Shown: positions 17,610 to 26,322, counted from the first letter of the stretch. The stretch is DNA of 51,573 nt from Streptomyces sp. col6 (GCF_008042035.1 NZ_RDBL01000006.1:1099183-1150755), one strand, 5' to 3'. Notes: a model not told the origin generated them from the letters alone. Made by a program: numbers and translations.

Positions 17610-17649
17610 ACGATAAGAATCACACGCGAAACGTCCTTTCTTCGTATAA
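17607..17649. promoter_or_regulatory. Shared ligD-ku promoter region with imperfect palindrome
   Basis: The 60-bp spacer is AT-rich for this genome. It carries an imperfect inverted repeat, CATACGATAAGAA at 17607-17619 against TTCTTCGTATA at 17638-17648. The right arm includes a -10-like TATAAA (17645-17650) for ku, and the left arm gives a TATCGT-like box for ligD. This would let one regulator control both NHEJ genes. No regulator is identified. Confidence 0.4.
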
Positions 17650-17669
17650 ACGGATCCAAGGGGTGAACC

Positions 17670-18728
17670 GTGAGGTCCATCTGGAACGGCGCCATCTCCT
17701 TCGGGCTGGTCAGCATCCCGATCAAGCTGGTCAACGCCACCGAGAACCACTCGATCTCCTTCCGGCAGATCCATGTCGAGGACGGCGGGCGCATCCGCTA
17801 CCGCAAGGTGTGCGAGCTGGACGGGGAGGAGGTGACCCCGGCCGAGATCGGCAAGGCCTACGAGGACGCCGACGGCACGATGATCCCGATCACCGACGAG
17901 GACCTGAGCCATCTGCCGCTGCCCACCGCCAAGACCATCGAGATCGTCGCCTTCGTCCCGGCCGACGCGATCGACCCGCTCCAGATGGACGCGGCGTACT
18001 ACCTCTCCGCCAACGGCGTCCCGGCCGCGAAGCCGTACACCCTGCTGCGCGAGGCCCTGAAGCGGAGCCGGAAGGTGGCCCTCGCCAAGTACGCGCTGCG
18101 CGGGCGCGAGCGCCTGGGCATGCTGCGGGTCGTCGACGACGTGATCGCCATGCACGGGCTGCTCTGGCCGGACGAGATCCGCGCCCCCGAGGGCGTCGCC
18201 CCGGAGTCCGACGTGACGGTGCGCGACGCGGAGCTGGATCTCGCGGACGCGCTGATGGACACCCTCGGCGAGGTCGACATGGACTCGCTGCACGACGACT
18301 ACCGCGAGGCGGTCGAGGAGATGATCGCGGCGAAGGCGTCGGGCGAGGCCCCGGAGCCGGCCGAGAAGGGCGCGAAGGGCGGCGGCAAGGTCATCGACCT
18401 GCTGGCCGCGCTGGAGAGCAGCGTCAAGGCCGCGAAGGAGGCCCGGGGCGAGGAGGGCGAGGAGTCCGTGGCAGACGTCACGCACCTCGCCGACCACAAG
18501 GCGTCCGGTGCCGACAAGAAGCCCGCGGCCGGCGGGGCCGCCAAGAAGTCCGCCTCCTCCCCGAAGTCCACCGGCGGCAAGAAGTCGACGTCAGGCGGTA
18601 CGGGCAGGCAAGCGGCCAAGAAGACCGCCTCCAAGGGCACCGCCAAGAAGACGGCCGCGAAGAAGACGACGGCCAAGAAGCAGAGCGGGTCCAGGAACAC
18701 GGCGTCCCGCAAGCGCGCTTCCGCCTGA
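17670..18728 (+). CDS. ku: Ku protein, NHEJ DNA-end binding, with Lys-rich tail
   Basis: A 352-aa bacterial Ku. Residues 1-255 form the ring-forming Ku core (starting MRSIWNGAISFGLVSIPIKL with its GTG start; RYRKVC near 45). Residues 285-352 are a lysine/alanine/threonine-rich tail with repeated AAKKTA-type units, similar to histone H1 tails and known in other bacterial Ku proteins as a DNA-binding extension. The homodimer threads onto double-strand ends and recruits LigD activities. AAGGGG lies before the GTG at 17670. The pairing with divergent ligD makes a complete core NHEJ unit except for a ligase, which is not in the window. Confidence 0.96.
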   Translation: MRSIWNGAISFGLVSIPIKLVNATENHSISFRQIHVEDGGRIRYRKVCELDGEEVTPAEIGKAYEDADGTMIPITDEDLSHLPLPTAKTIEIVAFVPADAIDPLQMDAAYYLSANGVPAAKPYTLLREALKRSRKVALAKYALRGRERLGMLRVVDDVIAMHGLLWPDEIRAPEGVAPESDVTVRDAELDLADALMDTLGEVDMDSLHDDYREAVEEMIAAKASGEAPEPAEKGAKGGGKVIDLLAALESSVKAAKEARGEEGEESVADVTHLADHKASGADKKPAAGGAAKKSASSPKSTGGKKSTSGGTGRQAAKKTASKGTAKKTAAKKTTAKKQSGSRNTASRKRASA

Positions 18729-18794
18729 CGGGGCGGGCACCTCCCCGTGCGCCCGAATCACCGTTGCGCACCCCGTACGGGCGCCCGGTAGGGT

Positions 18795-18935
18795 GCGGAA
18801 GGCCGCGACTGGCGCGCACTCCCTCACGGGGGTGCTCAGTGGAATCGACCACGAGGAAGCGGCACACCCCGGGCACGCCCGGGGGCGTCATGCCGGAGAG
18901 CCGTCCGCCTGGGCATCCGGGTCCACGCCGCAGCC
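18795..18935 (+). ncRNA. ZTP (pfl motif) riboswitch upstream of glyA
   Basis: The two conserved blocks of the ZTP/ZMP riboswitch are present in order. CCGCGACTGGCG (18803-18814) comes first, then a variable hairpin, TGGAATCGACCACGAGG (18839-18855) closing the first helix with GCGGC, a linker, and the hallmark CCGCCTGGGCA (18904-18914). The element ends about 25-45 nt before the glyA ribosome site (GGGAGG). ZTP signals a shortage of 10-formyl-tetrahydrofolate; the riboswitch turns on one-carbon genes, and glyA is a typical target. The short distance to the start suggests control of translation as well as, or instead of, termination. Confidence 0.9.
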
Positions 18936-18960
18936 ATGCGACCGACCCGGGAGGAACCCC

Positions 18961-20232
18961 GTGACCGCGTCCGTACCCGCACAGCCCCGCCACCCCGCCC
19001 TGGCGGGCGCCGATCCCGAACTCGCCGCCCTGGTGGCCGCCGAGGAGCGGCTCCAGGCCGACACCCTGCGCCTGATCCCGAGCGAGAACTACGTCTCCGC
19101 CGCCGTGCTCGAAGCGTCGGGCACCGTGCTCCAGAACAAGTACTCCGAGGGCTACCCCGGCAAGCGCTACTACGAGGGCCAGCAGGTCATCGACCAGGTC
19201 GAGACGCTGACCGCCGAGCGCGCCAAAGCCCTCTTCGGCATGGACCACGCCAACGTCCAGCCGTATTCCGGCTCCCCGGCCAACCTCGCCGTCTACCTGG
19301 CGTTCCTCAAGCCCGGCGACACGGTGCTCGGCATGTCGCTGCCGATGGGCGGCCACCTCACGCACGGCTGGGGCGTCTCCGCCACCGGCACCTGGTTCAA
19401 CGGCGTCCAGTACGGCGTGCGCCGCGACACCGGCCGCGTCGACCTGGACGAGGTCCGCGACCTGGCCCTCGCCGAACGCCCGAAGCTGATCTTCTGCGGC
19501 GGCACCGCCGTACCCCGCGAGATCGACTTCGCGGGCTTCGCGGAGATCGCCCGCGAGGTGGGCGCGGTCCTGGTCGCCGACATCGCCCACATCGCCGGCC
19601 TGATCGCGGGCGGCGCCCACCCCTCGCCCGCCCCGCACGTGGACGTCGTCTCCACCACGACGCACAAGACGCTGCGCGGCCCGCGCGGCGCGATGCTCCT
19701 CAGCCGCGCCGAACACGCCCGCGCCCTGGACCGCGCCGTCTTCCCCGGCCTCCAGGGCGGCCCGCACAACCAGACCACGGCCGCCATCGGCGTCGCCCTG
19801 AACGAGGCGGCGACCCCGGACTTCCGCACCTACGCCCACGCGGTGGTGGCCAACGCCCGCGCCCTGGGCGAGGAGTTGGCGGCCCGAGGCTTCGATCTGG
19901 TCTCCGGCGGCACGGACAACCACCTGCTGCTGGTGGACCTCACGGCCAAGAACATCCCCGGCAAGCCTGCGGCCAAGGCCCTGGACCGCGCGGGCATCGT
20001 CGCCAACTACAACGCGGTGCCGTACGACCCGCGCAAGCCGTTCGACCCCTCCGGCATCCGCCTTGGGACGCCCGCGCTGACGTCGCGGGGCGTCCCGGTC
20101 TCGGAGATGGCCAGGATCGCGGACTGGATCGACCGCGTGATCACGGGTGACGAGGACACGATCGTGAAGGTGCGCGCCGAGGTGAGGGAGCTGATGGACG
20201 CGTACCCGGCCCCGGGCCTGCCGGTCGGCTGA
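18961..20232 (+). CDS. glyA: Serine hydroxymethyltransferase
   Basis: A 423-aa PLP enzyme that interconverts serine and glycine and charges tetrahydrofolate with a one-carbon unit. Conserved features: PSENY with the catalytic Glu42, Tyr70-Tyr71 in GKRYYEG, the VADIAH Asp/His that position PLP, the PLP lysine Lys236 in TTTHKTLRGPRG, and GIRLGTPALTSRG with the carboxylate-binding Arg. The GTG at 18961 has GGGAGG 6 nt upstream; the 151-codon upstream extension would cover the riboswitch. It is a monocistron controlled by the ZTP riboswitch and followed by terminators at 20249 and 20418. RYYEGQQVID departs from the usual RYYGGCExVD. Confidence 0.95.
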   Translation: MTASVPAQPRHPALAGADPELAALVAAEERLQADTLRLIPSENYVSAAVLEASGTVLQNKYSEGYPGKRYYEGQQVIDQVETLTAERAKALFGMDHANVQPYSGSPANLAVYLAFLKPGDTVLGMSLPMGGHLTHGWGVSATGTWFNGVQYGVRRDTGRVDLDEVRDLALAERPKLIFCGGTAVPREIDFAGFAEIAREVGAVLVADIAHIAGLIAGGAHPSPAPHVDVVSTTTHKTLRGPRGAMLLSRAEHARALDRAVFPGLQGGPHNQTTAAIGVALNEAATPDFRTYAHAVVANARALGEELAARGFDLVSGGTDNHLLLVDLTAKNIPGKPAAKALDRAGIVANYNAVPYDPRKPFDPSGIRLGTPALTSRGVPVSEMARIADWIDRVITGDEDTIVKVRAEVRELMDAYPAPGLPVG

Positions 20233-20248
20233 GCCGCCGCGTACGACC

Positions 20249-20282
20249 GTGCCCCGCACCGGAGTTGTCCGGCGCGGGGCAC
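20249..20282 (+). terminator. Hairpin terminator after glyA
   Basis: GTGCCCCGC (20249-20257) pairs with GCGGGGCAC (20274-20282), extended inward by CCGGA/TCCGG around a GTTG loop. A strong GC stem 17 bp after the glyA stop without a T run, the common form in Streptomyces. Confidence 0.75.
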
Positions 20283-20417
20283 TGCGCAGGCCGTCAGCCC
20301 CGGGCGGCGTACGCGATGATGTGGCGGTCAAAACCGCGAACAGCGCCGCCGTGCCGGCCGGCGCGCTGAGCCCGCCGATGCAGCGGAGGAGCGGCGCGGC
20401 CGCATCGTACATACGCG

Positions 20418-20459
20418 AAGACCCCGACTTCAGTGTTTCCACTGACGGCGGGGTCTTTT
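20418..20459 (+). terminator. Intrinsic terminator between glyA and tRNA-Arg
   Basis: Outer stem AAGACCCCG (20418-20426) / CGGGGTCTT (20449-20457), inner stem CAGTG/CACTG with a TTTC loop, followed by TTTT on the plus strand (20456-20459). It lies between convergent transcripts. The minus-strand side also has a stem just downstream of the tRNA gene, so it may work both ways. Confidence 0.8.
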
Positions 20460-20476
20460 CGGCACTTCCTGCGAAG

Positions 20477-20548
20477 TGCCCCCGGCAGGATTCGAACCTG
20501 CGCACCCGGCTCCGGAGGCCGATGCTCTATCCCCTGAGCTACGGGGGC
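20477..20548 (-). tRNA. tRNA-Arg (anticodon CCG)
   Basis: A 72-nt cloverleaf on the minus strand: acceptor GCCCCCG/CGGGGGC plus discriminator A, D arm GCTC-AGGGGATA-GAGC, anticodon arm with loop CTCCGGA (anticodon CCG, reads CGG), a 4-nt variable loop, and T arm GCAGG-TTCGAAT-CCTGC. CCA is not encoded. CGG is a common Arg codon in this GC-rich genome, so this is a working tRNA gene. It lies about 0.7 kb from the ArgRS-like gene. Confidence 0.97.
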
Positions 20549-20743
20549 GTATCGCCGTGTTGCTCGGCGACGGGTGAAACACTACCAGCTCCGACGGGGT
20601 GCCCGTGAACAGGTATTCCGCGTCATCGCGTGACGGTGCGCGCCCCCTCGTACACACATCCGGCCATCCTTATGGGCGCTCCTCCGGGGGCGGAAGTGGG
20701 CAAAACCCGGACGCAGCCCCTCCGGCCCGCCTACTCTCGAAGG

Positions 20744-21178
20744 GTGTCAGGGGCATGCGGCCGCGTGCTTGTTGTCGACGACAACAAGGTCATCCGGCAG
20801 TTGATCAGGGTCAACCTCGAGCTGGAGGGCTTCGAGGTCGTGACCGCGGGCGATGGTGTCGAGTGTCTGGATCTGGTGCACCGGGTCCGCCCCGACGTGA
20901 TCACGCTCGATGTCGTCATGCCCCGGCTCGACGGCCTCCAGACCGCCACCCGGCTGCGGTCCGACCCGCGCACCGGACATCTGCCGCTCGCGATCATCAG
21001 CGCCTGCACGCCGTACGAGGTGGACAACGGCGTCGCCGCCGGGGTCGACGCGTTCCTCGCCAAACCCTTCGAGCCGAGCGAGCTGGTGCGGCTCGTGCGC
21101 CGGCTGATGGAGCGGGGCCGGGCGCCCGTGTTCGACGGTGGACCGGGTGCCGGGCGGGCGGAGAGCTCCGCCGGCTGA
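20744..21178 (+). CDS. Stand-alone CheY-like response regulator
   Basis: A 144-aa protein that is essentially one receiver domain: acidic pair Asp12-Asp13 (VVDDNK), phosphoacceptor Asp56 (VITLDVVMPRLDG), and the conserved Lys in FLAKPFEP. There is no DNA-binding output domain; residues 120-144 are a Gly/Arg/Ala-rich tail. The GTG at 20744 is chosen because a -10 TACTCT at 20732-20737 ends 6 nt before it, predicting a leaderless mRNA; the frame upstream to 20630 has no signal. No kinase gene is adjacent. It sits between tRNA-Arg and the ArgRS-like gene. Confidence 0.88.
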   Translation: MSGACGRVLVVDDNKVIRQLIRVNLELEGFEVVTAGDGVECLDLVHRVRPDVITLDVVMPRLDGLQTATRLRSDPRTGHLPLAIISACTPYEVDNGVAAGVDAFLAKPFEPSELVRLVRRLMERGRAPVFDGGPGAGRAESSAG

Positions 21179-21233
21179 CCGCATGGCGAAACCGGTTCGC
21201 GAAGGGCCCCCCTCCCTCCCATACGCTGGTCCC

Positions 21234-22327
21234 GTGACCCCCGTCGATCTCTCCACGACCGTGCTGCACGCCGTGCGCCGCGCGGTCCGCGAGGACGCTC
21301 TGCGCGCGCCCGTGCCCGCGCGCGTACGGGTGGAGAGGACCCGGCCCGGCGGCCGCGGGGACTACGCCAGCGCCGTCGCGCTCCAGCTCGCCGGACCCGC
21401 CGGCCTGGGCGCGCGCGAGGTCGCCGCAATCCTCCGCGACCGGCTCACCGGCGCCCCCGGAGTCGCCGGTGTCGAGATCACCGGCCCCGGTTTCCTGAAC
21501 TTCACGCTCGACGCCACCGCCCACCGCGACCTGGTGCACCGGGTACGGGAGGAAGGGGAGCGGTACGGGTACGGGGACGCCCTCGCCGGGCAGCGTCCGC
21601 TCCTCGTGCACGCCCGCGAGGTCCGGGCCGCCGTCACCGCCGACGCCGTCCGCCGTCTGCTGACCGCCCAGGGCGCCGTCGTACGCGTCAGCTGCGACGG
21701 GGAGCCGGACGCGGACTGGACACGGCTCGGGGCGAGCGCGGAGGCGTACGGGATCCCGCAGACGCCCGGCCCCGTCTCCCACGAACCCCCCGCGCCCGGC
21801 ACCGTCCCCCCGTCCCCGCCGGCGAGACCGCTGCCGAACTGCTCACCCGCCTCGGCCCCGACGCCGCCCGCTGGGGCCTGCTCCGGGCCGCCGGGCACGA
21901 CCGTGCCTCCCTCGGGCCCGAGCTGATCGCGCAGACCGAGGCCAACGCCCTCTTCCGGGTCCGGTACGCGCACGCCCGCGCCCGTGCCGTGCTGCGGGGC
22001 GCGGACCGGCTCGGGGTCGCCGTCGCGGGGCCCGGTGAGGACATCGACGCCACCGAGGTGTCCACCGCCCTGCTCGCGCTGCTCGACGCGTACCCCGCCG
22101 TACTCGCGGGCGCAGCCCGCCACCGCGCCCCCGACCGGCTCGCCCGGCACCTCGAAGCGGTCGCGGGCGCCTTCTTCGACTTCCACGACGCCGCCCCGCC
22201 GCTCCCCGTCGGGGACGGGAAACCCTCGGCCGCCCACCGCTCCCGGACGGCCGTCGCCGAAGCCGCCGGGACGGTGCTGGCCGGCGGCCTGTCCCTGCTC
22301 GGCGTCAGCGCGCCCGAACACCTCTGA
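21234..22327 (+). pseudogene. ArgRS-like protein (N-terminal and DALR domains, no catalytic core), frameshifted
   Basis: Two frames make one protein. The first (GTG 21234, to the stop at 21926) holds an ArgRS-type N-terminal domain (DYASAVALQLA, GPGFLNFTLD). From about 21812 homology continues in another frame (ETAAELLTRLGPDAARWG, LIAQTEANALFRVRYAHARA) as a DALR anticodon-binding domain ending at 22327. The switch lies in a C-rich stretch with CCCCCC at 21806-21811; the length 1094 bp is one short of 365 codons, so a 1-base deletion (or sequencing error) explains it. HIGH and KMSKS are absent, so the intact protein would not charge tRNA. A -10 TACGCT (21222-21227) predicts leaderless transcription. 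lysA starts 25 bp downstream. Confidence 0.75.
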
Positions 22328-22352
22328 AGACCCGAGAGAGCAGAGCCACACG

Positions 22353-23744
22353 ATGAGCCGTTCCGCACACCCCGCCGGACCCCGTCACGCCGACGTCATG
22401 TCCGACGGCCACTACCTCGCCCCCGCCGACGACCTCAACGTCCTCGACGAGAAGGTGTGGTCCCGCACCGTCACCCGCGACGAGCACGGCGCCCTGACCG
22501 TCGCCGGAATCCCGGTCTCCCGGCTGGCCGAGGAGTTCGGCACCCCGGCCTACTTCCTCGACGAGGCCGACTTCCGGGCCCGCTGCCGCGCCTGGTCCGA
22601 CGCCTTCGGGCCCGGGGCCGACGTCTTCTACGCCGGCAAGGCGTTCCTCTCCCGGGCGGTCGTGCGCTGGCTCAAGGAGGAGGGGCTCAACCTCGACGTC
22701 TGCTCGGGCGGCGAGCTGACCACCGCCCTGGACGCCGGGATGCCCGCCGAGCGCATCGCGTTCCACGGCAACAACAAGACCGTCGAGGAGATCGAGCGGG
22801 CCGTCGAGGCGGGCGTCGGACGCATCGTCCTCGACTCCTTCCAGGAGATCGTCCGCGTCTCCCACGTCGCGCAGAGCCTCGGCCGGCGCCAGCGCGTCCA
22901 GATCCGGGTCACCGTCGGCGTCGAGGCGCACACCCACGAGTTCATCGCCACCGCCCACGAGGACCAGAAGTTCGGCATCGCGCTGGCCGGGGGGCAGGCC
23001 GCCGAGGCGGTGCGCCGGGCGCTCACGCTCGACGGGCTCGAACTCGTCGGCATCCACTCCCACATCGGCTCGCAGATCTTCGACATGGCCGGCTTCGAGG
23101 TCTCCGCCCGCCGCGTCGTGCAGCTGCTCGCCGAGGTGCGCGACGAGCACGGCGTCGAACTGCCCGAGATCGACCTCGGCGGCGGCCTCGGCATCGCGTA
23201 CACCTCCGAGGACGACCCGCGCGAACCGCACGAGATCGCCAAGTCGCTCGGCGACATCGTGACCCGCGAGTGCGAGGCCGCCGGGCTCGCCACCCCCCGT
23301 ATCTCCGTCGAGCCGGGCCGCGCCATCGTCGGCCCGACCGCCTTCACGCTGTACGAGGTCGGCACCATCAAGCCGCTGGAGGGGCTGCGCACCTACGTGA
23401 GCGTCGACGGCGGCATGTCGGACAACATCCGCACCGCGCTGTACGACGCCGAGTACAGCGTCGCGCTCGTCTCGCGCACCTCGGACGCCGAACCGATGCT
23501 CGTCCGCGTCGTCGGCAAGCACTGCGAGAGCGGCGACATCGTGGTCAAGGACGCCTACCTGCCGTCCGACCTGGCCCCCGGCGACCTGATCGCCGTGCCC
23601 GCCACCGGCGCGTACTGCCGCTCCATGGCGAGCAACTACAACCACGCCCTGCGCCCGCCGGTCGTCGCCGTGCGGGACGGGGAGGCGCGGGTGATCGTCC
23701 GGCGCGAGACGGAGGAAGATCTCCTGCGTCTCGATGTCGGCTGA
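22353..23744 (+). CDS. lysA: Diaminopimelate decarboxylase
   Basis: A 463-aa fold-III PLP decarboxylase; it converts meso-diaminopimelate to L-lysine, the last step of lysine synthesis. The PLP lysine is Lys96 in FYAGKAF. HSHIGSQIFD binds the cofactor phosphate region, GGGLGIAY is the glycine loop, and CESGD supplies the active-site Cys from the partner subunit. The ATG at 22353 is used; the frame upstream overlaps the ArgRS-like gene. It lies directly after that gene and 125 bp before hom, placing lysine and threonine synthesis in one locus. Confidence 0.97.
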   Translation: MSRSAHPAGPRHADVMSDGHYLAPADDLNVLDEKVWSRTVTRDEHGALTVAGIPVSRLAEEFGTPAYFLDEADFRARCRAWSDAFGPGADVFYAGKAFLSRAVVRWLKEEGLNLDVCSGGELTTALDAGMPAERIAFHGNNKTVEEIERAVEAGVGRIVLDSFQEIVRVSHVAQSLGRRQRVQIRVTVGVEAHTHEFIATAHEDQKFGIALAGGQAAEAVRRALTLDGLELVGIHSHIGSQIFDMAGFEVSARRVVQLLAEVRDEHGVELPEIDLGGGLGIAYTSEDDPREPHEIAKSLGDIVTRECEAAGLATPRISVEPGRAIVGPTAFTLYEVGTIKPLEGLRTYVSVDGGMSDNIRTALYDAEYSVALVSRTSDAEPMLVRVVGKHCESGDIVVKDAYLPSDLAPGDLIAVPATGAYCRSMASNYNHALRPPVVAVRDGEARVIVRRETEEDLLRLDVG

Positions 23745-23794
23745 TGCCGTATTTCCGGGGGCGTACCACGGTATCCCCGTAAACATCTCAGGAT

Positions 23795-23823
23795 CCGGAC
23801 GGGTGGCGGGAACACCCGTCCGG
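23795..23823 (+). terminator. Perfect 11-bp hairpin between lysA and hom
   Basis: CCGGACGGGTG (23795-23805) and CACCCGTCCGG (23813-23823) form a perfect stem with a 7-nt loop, 51 bp after the lysA stop and 46 bp before hom. No T run. It may end lysA transcription or modulate read-through into hom. Confidence 0.6.
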
Positions 23824-23869
23824 TGAGTGAGACTGGTCCGTACAACAGGTGTAAAGGAAACGAGGTCGG

Positions 23870-25171
23870 ATGATGCGTACGCGTCCGCTGAAGGTGGCGC
23901 TGCTGGGCTGTGGAGTGGTCGGCTCAGAGGTGGCGCGCATCATGACGACGCACGCCGACGACCTCACGGCGCGCATCGGCGCGCCGGTGGAGCTCGCCGG
24001 TGTCGCCGTCCGCCGGCCCTCCAAGGTGCGCGAGGGCATCGACCCCGCGCTGATCACCACGGACGCGACCGCCCTCGTCAAACGCGGCGACATCGACGTC
24101 GTCATCGAGGTCATCGGGGGCATCGAGCCCGCCCGTACGCTCATCAGGACCGCCTTCGAGCACGGCGCGAGCGTCGTCTCCGCCAACAAGGCGCTGCTCG
24201 CCGAGGACGGCGCCGCCCTGCACGCCGCCGCCGAACAGCACGGCCGGGACCTCTATTACGAGGCCGCCGTGGCCGGTGCCATCCCGCTCGTCCGGCCGCT
24301 GCGCGAGTCGCTCGCGGGCGACAAGGTGAACCGGGTGCTCGGCATCGTCAACGGCACCACCAACTTCATCCTCGACAAGATGGACACCAGCGGCGCCGGC
24401 TACTCCGAGGCGCTCGACGAGGCCACCGCCCTCGGCTACGCGGAGGCCGACCCCACCGCCGACGTGGAGGGCTTCGACGCCGCCGCCAAGGCCGCCATCC
24501 TGGCCGGTATCGCCTTCCACACCCGGGTGCGGATCGGCGACGTGCACCGCGAGGGCATCACCGAGGTCACCGCCGCCGACATCGCCTCCGCCCGCCGCAT
24601 GGGCTGCACCGTCAAGCTCCTCGCCATCTGTGAGCGCGCCGCCGACGGGGCCTCGGTGACGGCCCGCGTGCACCCCGCGATGATCCCGCTCAGCCACCCG
24701 CTCGCCTCAGTGCGCGAGGCGTACAACGCGGTGTTCGTCGAGGCGGAGGCCGCCGGGCAGCTGATGTTCTACGGCCCCGGCGCGGGCGGCGCGCCCACCG
24801 CGTCCGCCGTCCTCGGCGACCTCGTCGCCGTCTGCCGCAACAAGCTCAACGAGGCCCCCGGGCCCGGCGAGTCCGCGTACACGCGTCTGCCGGTGAGCCC
24901 CATGGGCGACGTCGTCACGCGGTACCACATCAGCCTCGACGTGGCCGACAAGCCGGGCGTGCTCGCCCAGGTAGCGACGGTCTTCGCCGAACAGGACGTA
25001 TCGATCGATACGGTCCGCCAGCAAGGTCGACAGGACGGCAGCGGCGAGGCGTCGCTCGTCGTCGTCACCCACCGCGCGCCCGACGCCGCCCTCTCCGGGA
25101 CCGTCGAGGCGCTGCGCAAGCTCGACACCGTGCGCGGTGTCGCCAGCATCATGCGTGTTGAAGGGGAGTAA
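23870..25171 (+). CDS. hom: Homoserine dehydrogenase
   Basis: A 433-aa enzyme reducing aspartate semialdehyde to homoserine, the branch point to threonine and methionine. The N-terminal Rossmann loop is LLGCGVVGSEVARIM. The catalytic core carries SANKALLAEDG and GIVNGTTNFIL, and residues about 350-430 form an ACT regulatory domain (YHISLDVADKPGVLAQVA), the usual site of threonine feedback. Tandem ATGs at 23870 and 23873 follow GAGG at 23862-23865; the second has better spacing (7 nt) but both give the same protein bar one Met. thrC follows after 6 bp. Confidence 0.97.
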   Translation: MMRTRPLKVALLGCGVVGSEVARIMTTHADDLTARIGAPVELAGVAVRRPSKVREGIDPALITTDATALVKRGDIDVVIEVIGGIEPARTLIRTAFEHGASVVSANKALLAEDGAALHAAAEQHGRDLYYEAAVAGAIPLVRPLRESLAGDKVNRVLGIVNGTTNFILDKMDTSGAGYSEALDEATALGYAEADPTADVEGFDAAAKAAILAGIAFHTRVRIGDVHREGITEVTAADIASARRMGCTVKLLAICERAADGASVTARVHPAMIPLSHPLASVREAYNAVFVEAEAAGQLMFYGPGAGGAPTASAVLGDLVAVCRNKLNEAPGPGESAYTRLPVSPMGDVVTRYHISLDVADKPGVLAQVATVFAEQDVSIDTVRQQGRQDGSGEASLVVVTHRAPDAALSGTVEALRKLDTVRGVASIMRVEGE

Positions 25172-25177
25172 GGACCC

Positions 25178-26248
25178 ATGACCACCAAGGGCACCCACCA
25201 GTGGCGCGGCATCATCGAGGAGTACCGGGACCGTCTCCCGGTCACGAGCACGACGCCGGTCGTCACGCTCCGTGAGGGCGGCACGCCGCTCGTCCCCGCT
25301 CAGGTCCTCTCCGAGCGCACGGGCTGCGAGGTGCACCTCAAGGTCGAGGGCGCCAACCCCACCGGGTCCTTCAAGGACCGCGGCATGACCATGGCCATCA
25401 CCCGGGCCAAGGAGGAGGGCGCGCAGGCCGTCATCTGCGCCTCCACCGGCAACACCTCCGCCTCGGCGGCCGCCTACGCGGTCCGGGCCGGGATGGTCTG
25501 CGCCGTCCTCGTGCCGCAGGGCAAGATCGCGCTCGGCAAGATGGGCCAGGCGCTCGTGCACGGCGCCAAGATCCTCCAGGTCGACGGCAACTTCGACGAC
25601 TGCCTGACGCTGGCCCGCTCGCTTTCGGACAACTACCCGGTGGCGCTGGTCAATTCGGTCAACCCGGTCCGTATCGAGGGCCAGAAGACCGCCGCGTTCG
25701 AGATCGTCGACGCGCTCGGCGACGCCCCGGACATCCACGTCCTCCCGGTCGGCAACGCCGGCAACATCACCGCGTACTGGAAGGGCTACACCGAGTACGC
25801 CGGGGACGCCATGTCGACGCACAAGCCGCGCATGTGGGGCTTCCAGGCCTCCGGCTCCGCGCCCATCGTGCGCGGCGAGGTCGTCAAGGACCCGTCGACC
25901 ATCGCCACCGCGATCCGCATCGGCAACCCGGCCTCCTGGAACTACGCGCTCGCCGCGCGCGACGAGTCCGGCGGCTTCATCGACGAGGTCACGGACCGTC
26001 AGATCCTGTCCGCGTACCGGCTGTTGGCCTCCCAGGAGGGTGTCTTCGTGGAGCCCGCGTCGGCGGCCTCCGTCGCCGGTCTGCTGAAGGCCGCCGAGGA
26101 GGGCAAGGTCGACCCCGGTCAGAAGATCGTCTGCACGGTCACCGGCAACGGCCTCAAGGACCCCGACTGGGCCGTCGCGGGCGCCCCGCAGCCGGTCACC
26201 GTCCCGGTCGACGCGGCCGCCGCCGCCGAGAAGCTCGGCCTGGCGTAA
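25178..26248 (+). CDS. thrC: Threonine synthase
   Basis: A 356-aa fold-II PLP enzyme making threonine from O-phosphohomoserine. Lys66 in [11 protein letters not shown] binds [16 protein letters not shown] and [11 protein letters not shown] form the substrate and phosphate sites. It is of the short type without the plant-style SAM-regulated extension. The start at 25178 lies 6 bp after hom, with an overlapping ribosome site in the hom stop region (GGGGAG), so hom and thrC form one operon. A very stable hairpin follows at 26267-26322, cutting it off from thrB. Confidence 0.97.
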   Translation: MTTKGTHQWRGIIEEYRDRLPVTSTTPVVTLREGGTPLVPAQVLSERTGCEVHLKVEGANPTGSFKDRGMTMAITRAKEEGAQAVICASTGNTSASAAAYAVRAGMVCAVLVPQGKIALGKMGQALVHGAKILQVDGNFDDCLTLARSLSDNYPVALVNSVNPVRIEGQKTAAFEIVDALGDAPDIHVLPVGNAGNITAYWKGYTEYAGDAMSTHKPRMWGFQASGSAPIVRGEVVKDPSTIATAIRIGNPASWNYALAARDESGGFIDEVTDRQILSAYRLLASQEGVFVEPASAASVAGLLKAAEEGKVDPGQKIVCTVTGNGLKDPDWAVAGAPQPVTVPVDAAAAAEKLGLA

Positions 26249-26266
26249 CGCCGTACGACGAGGTCC

Positions 26267-26322
26267 CCGGGGCCGGTCCGCACACGGCGGGCCCCGGGGC
26301 ACCGTGTGCGGACCGGCCCCGG
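26267..26322 (+). terminator. 21-bp perfect hairpin after thrC
   Basis: 26267-26287 and 26302-26322 form a perfect 21-bp GC-rich stem (left arm starts CCGGGGCCGGTCCGCA) around a 14-nt loop that is itself GC-palindromic. It begins 19 bp after the thrC stop. No T run; typical of strong streptomycete terminators. It explains why thrB has its own leader. Confidence 0.85.

Noticed and set aside
18729..18794. Extra small gene between ku and glyA
   Set aside because: No start with a ribosome site; the segment leads into the riboswitch.
20477..20548. tRNA-Arg as an attachment site of a mobile element
   Set aside because: No integrase gene and no partial tRNA 3' duplicate were found nearby.
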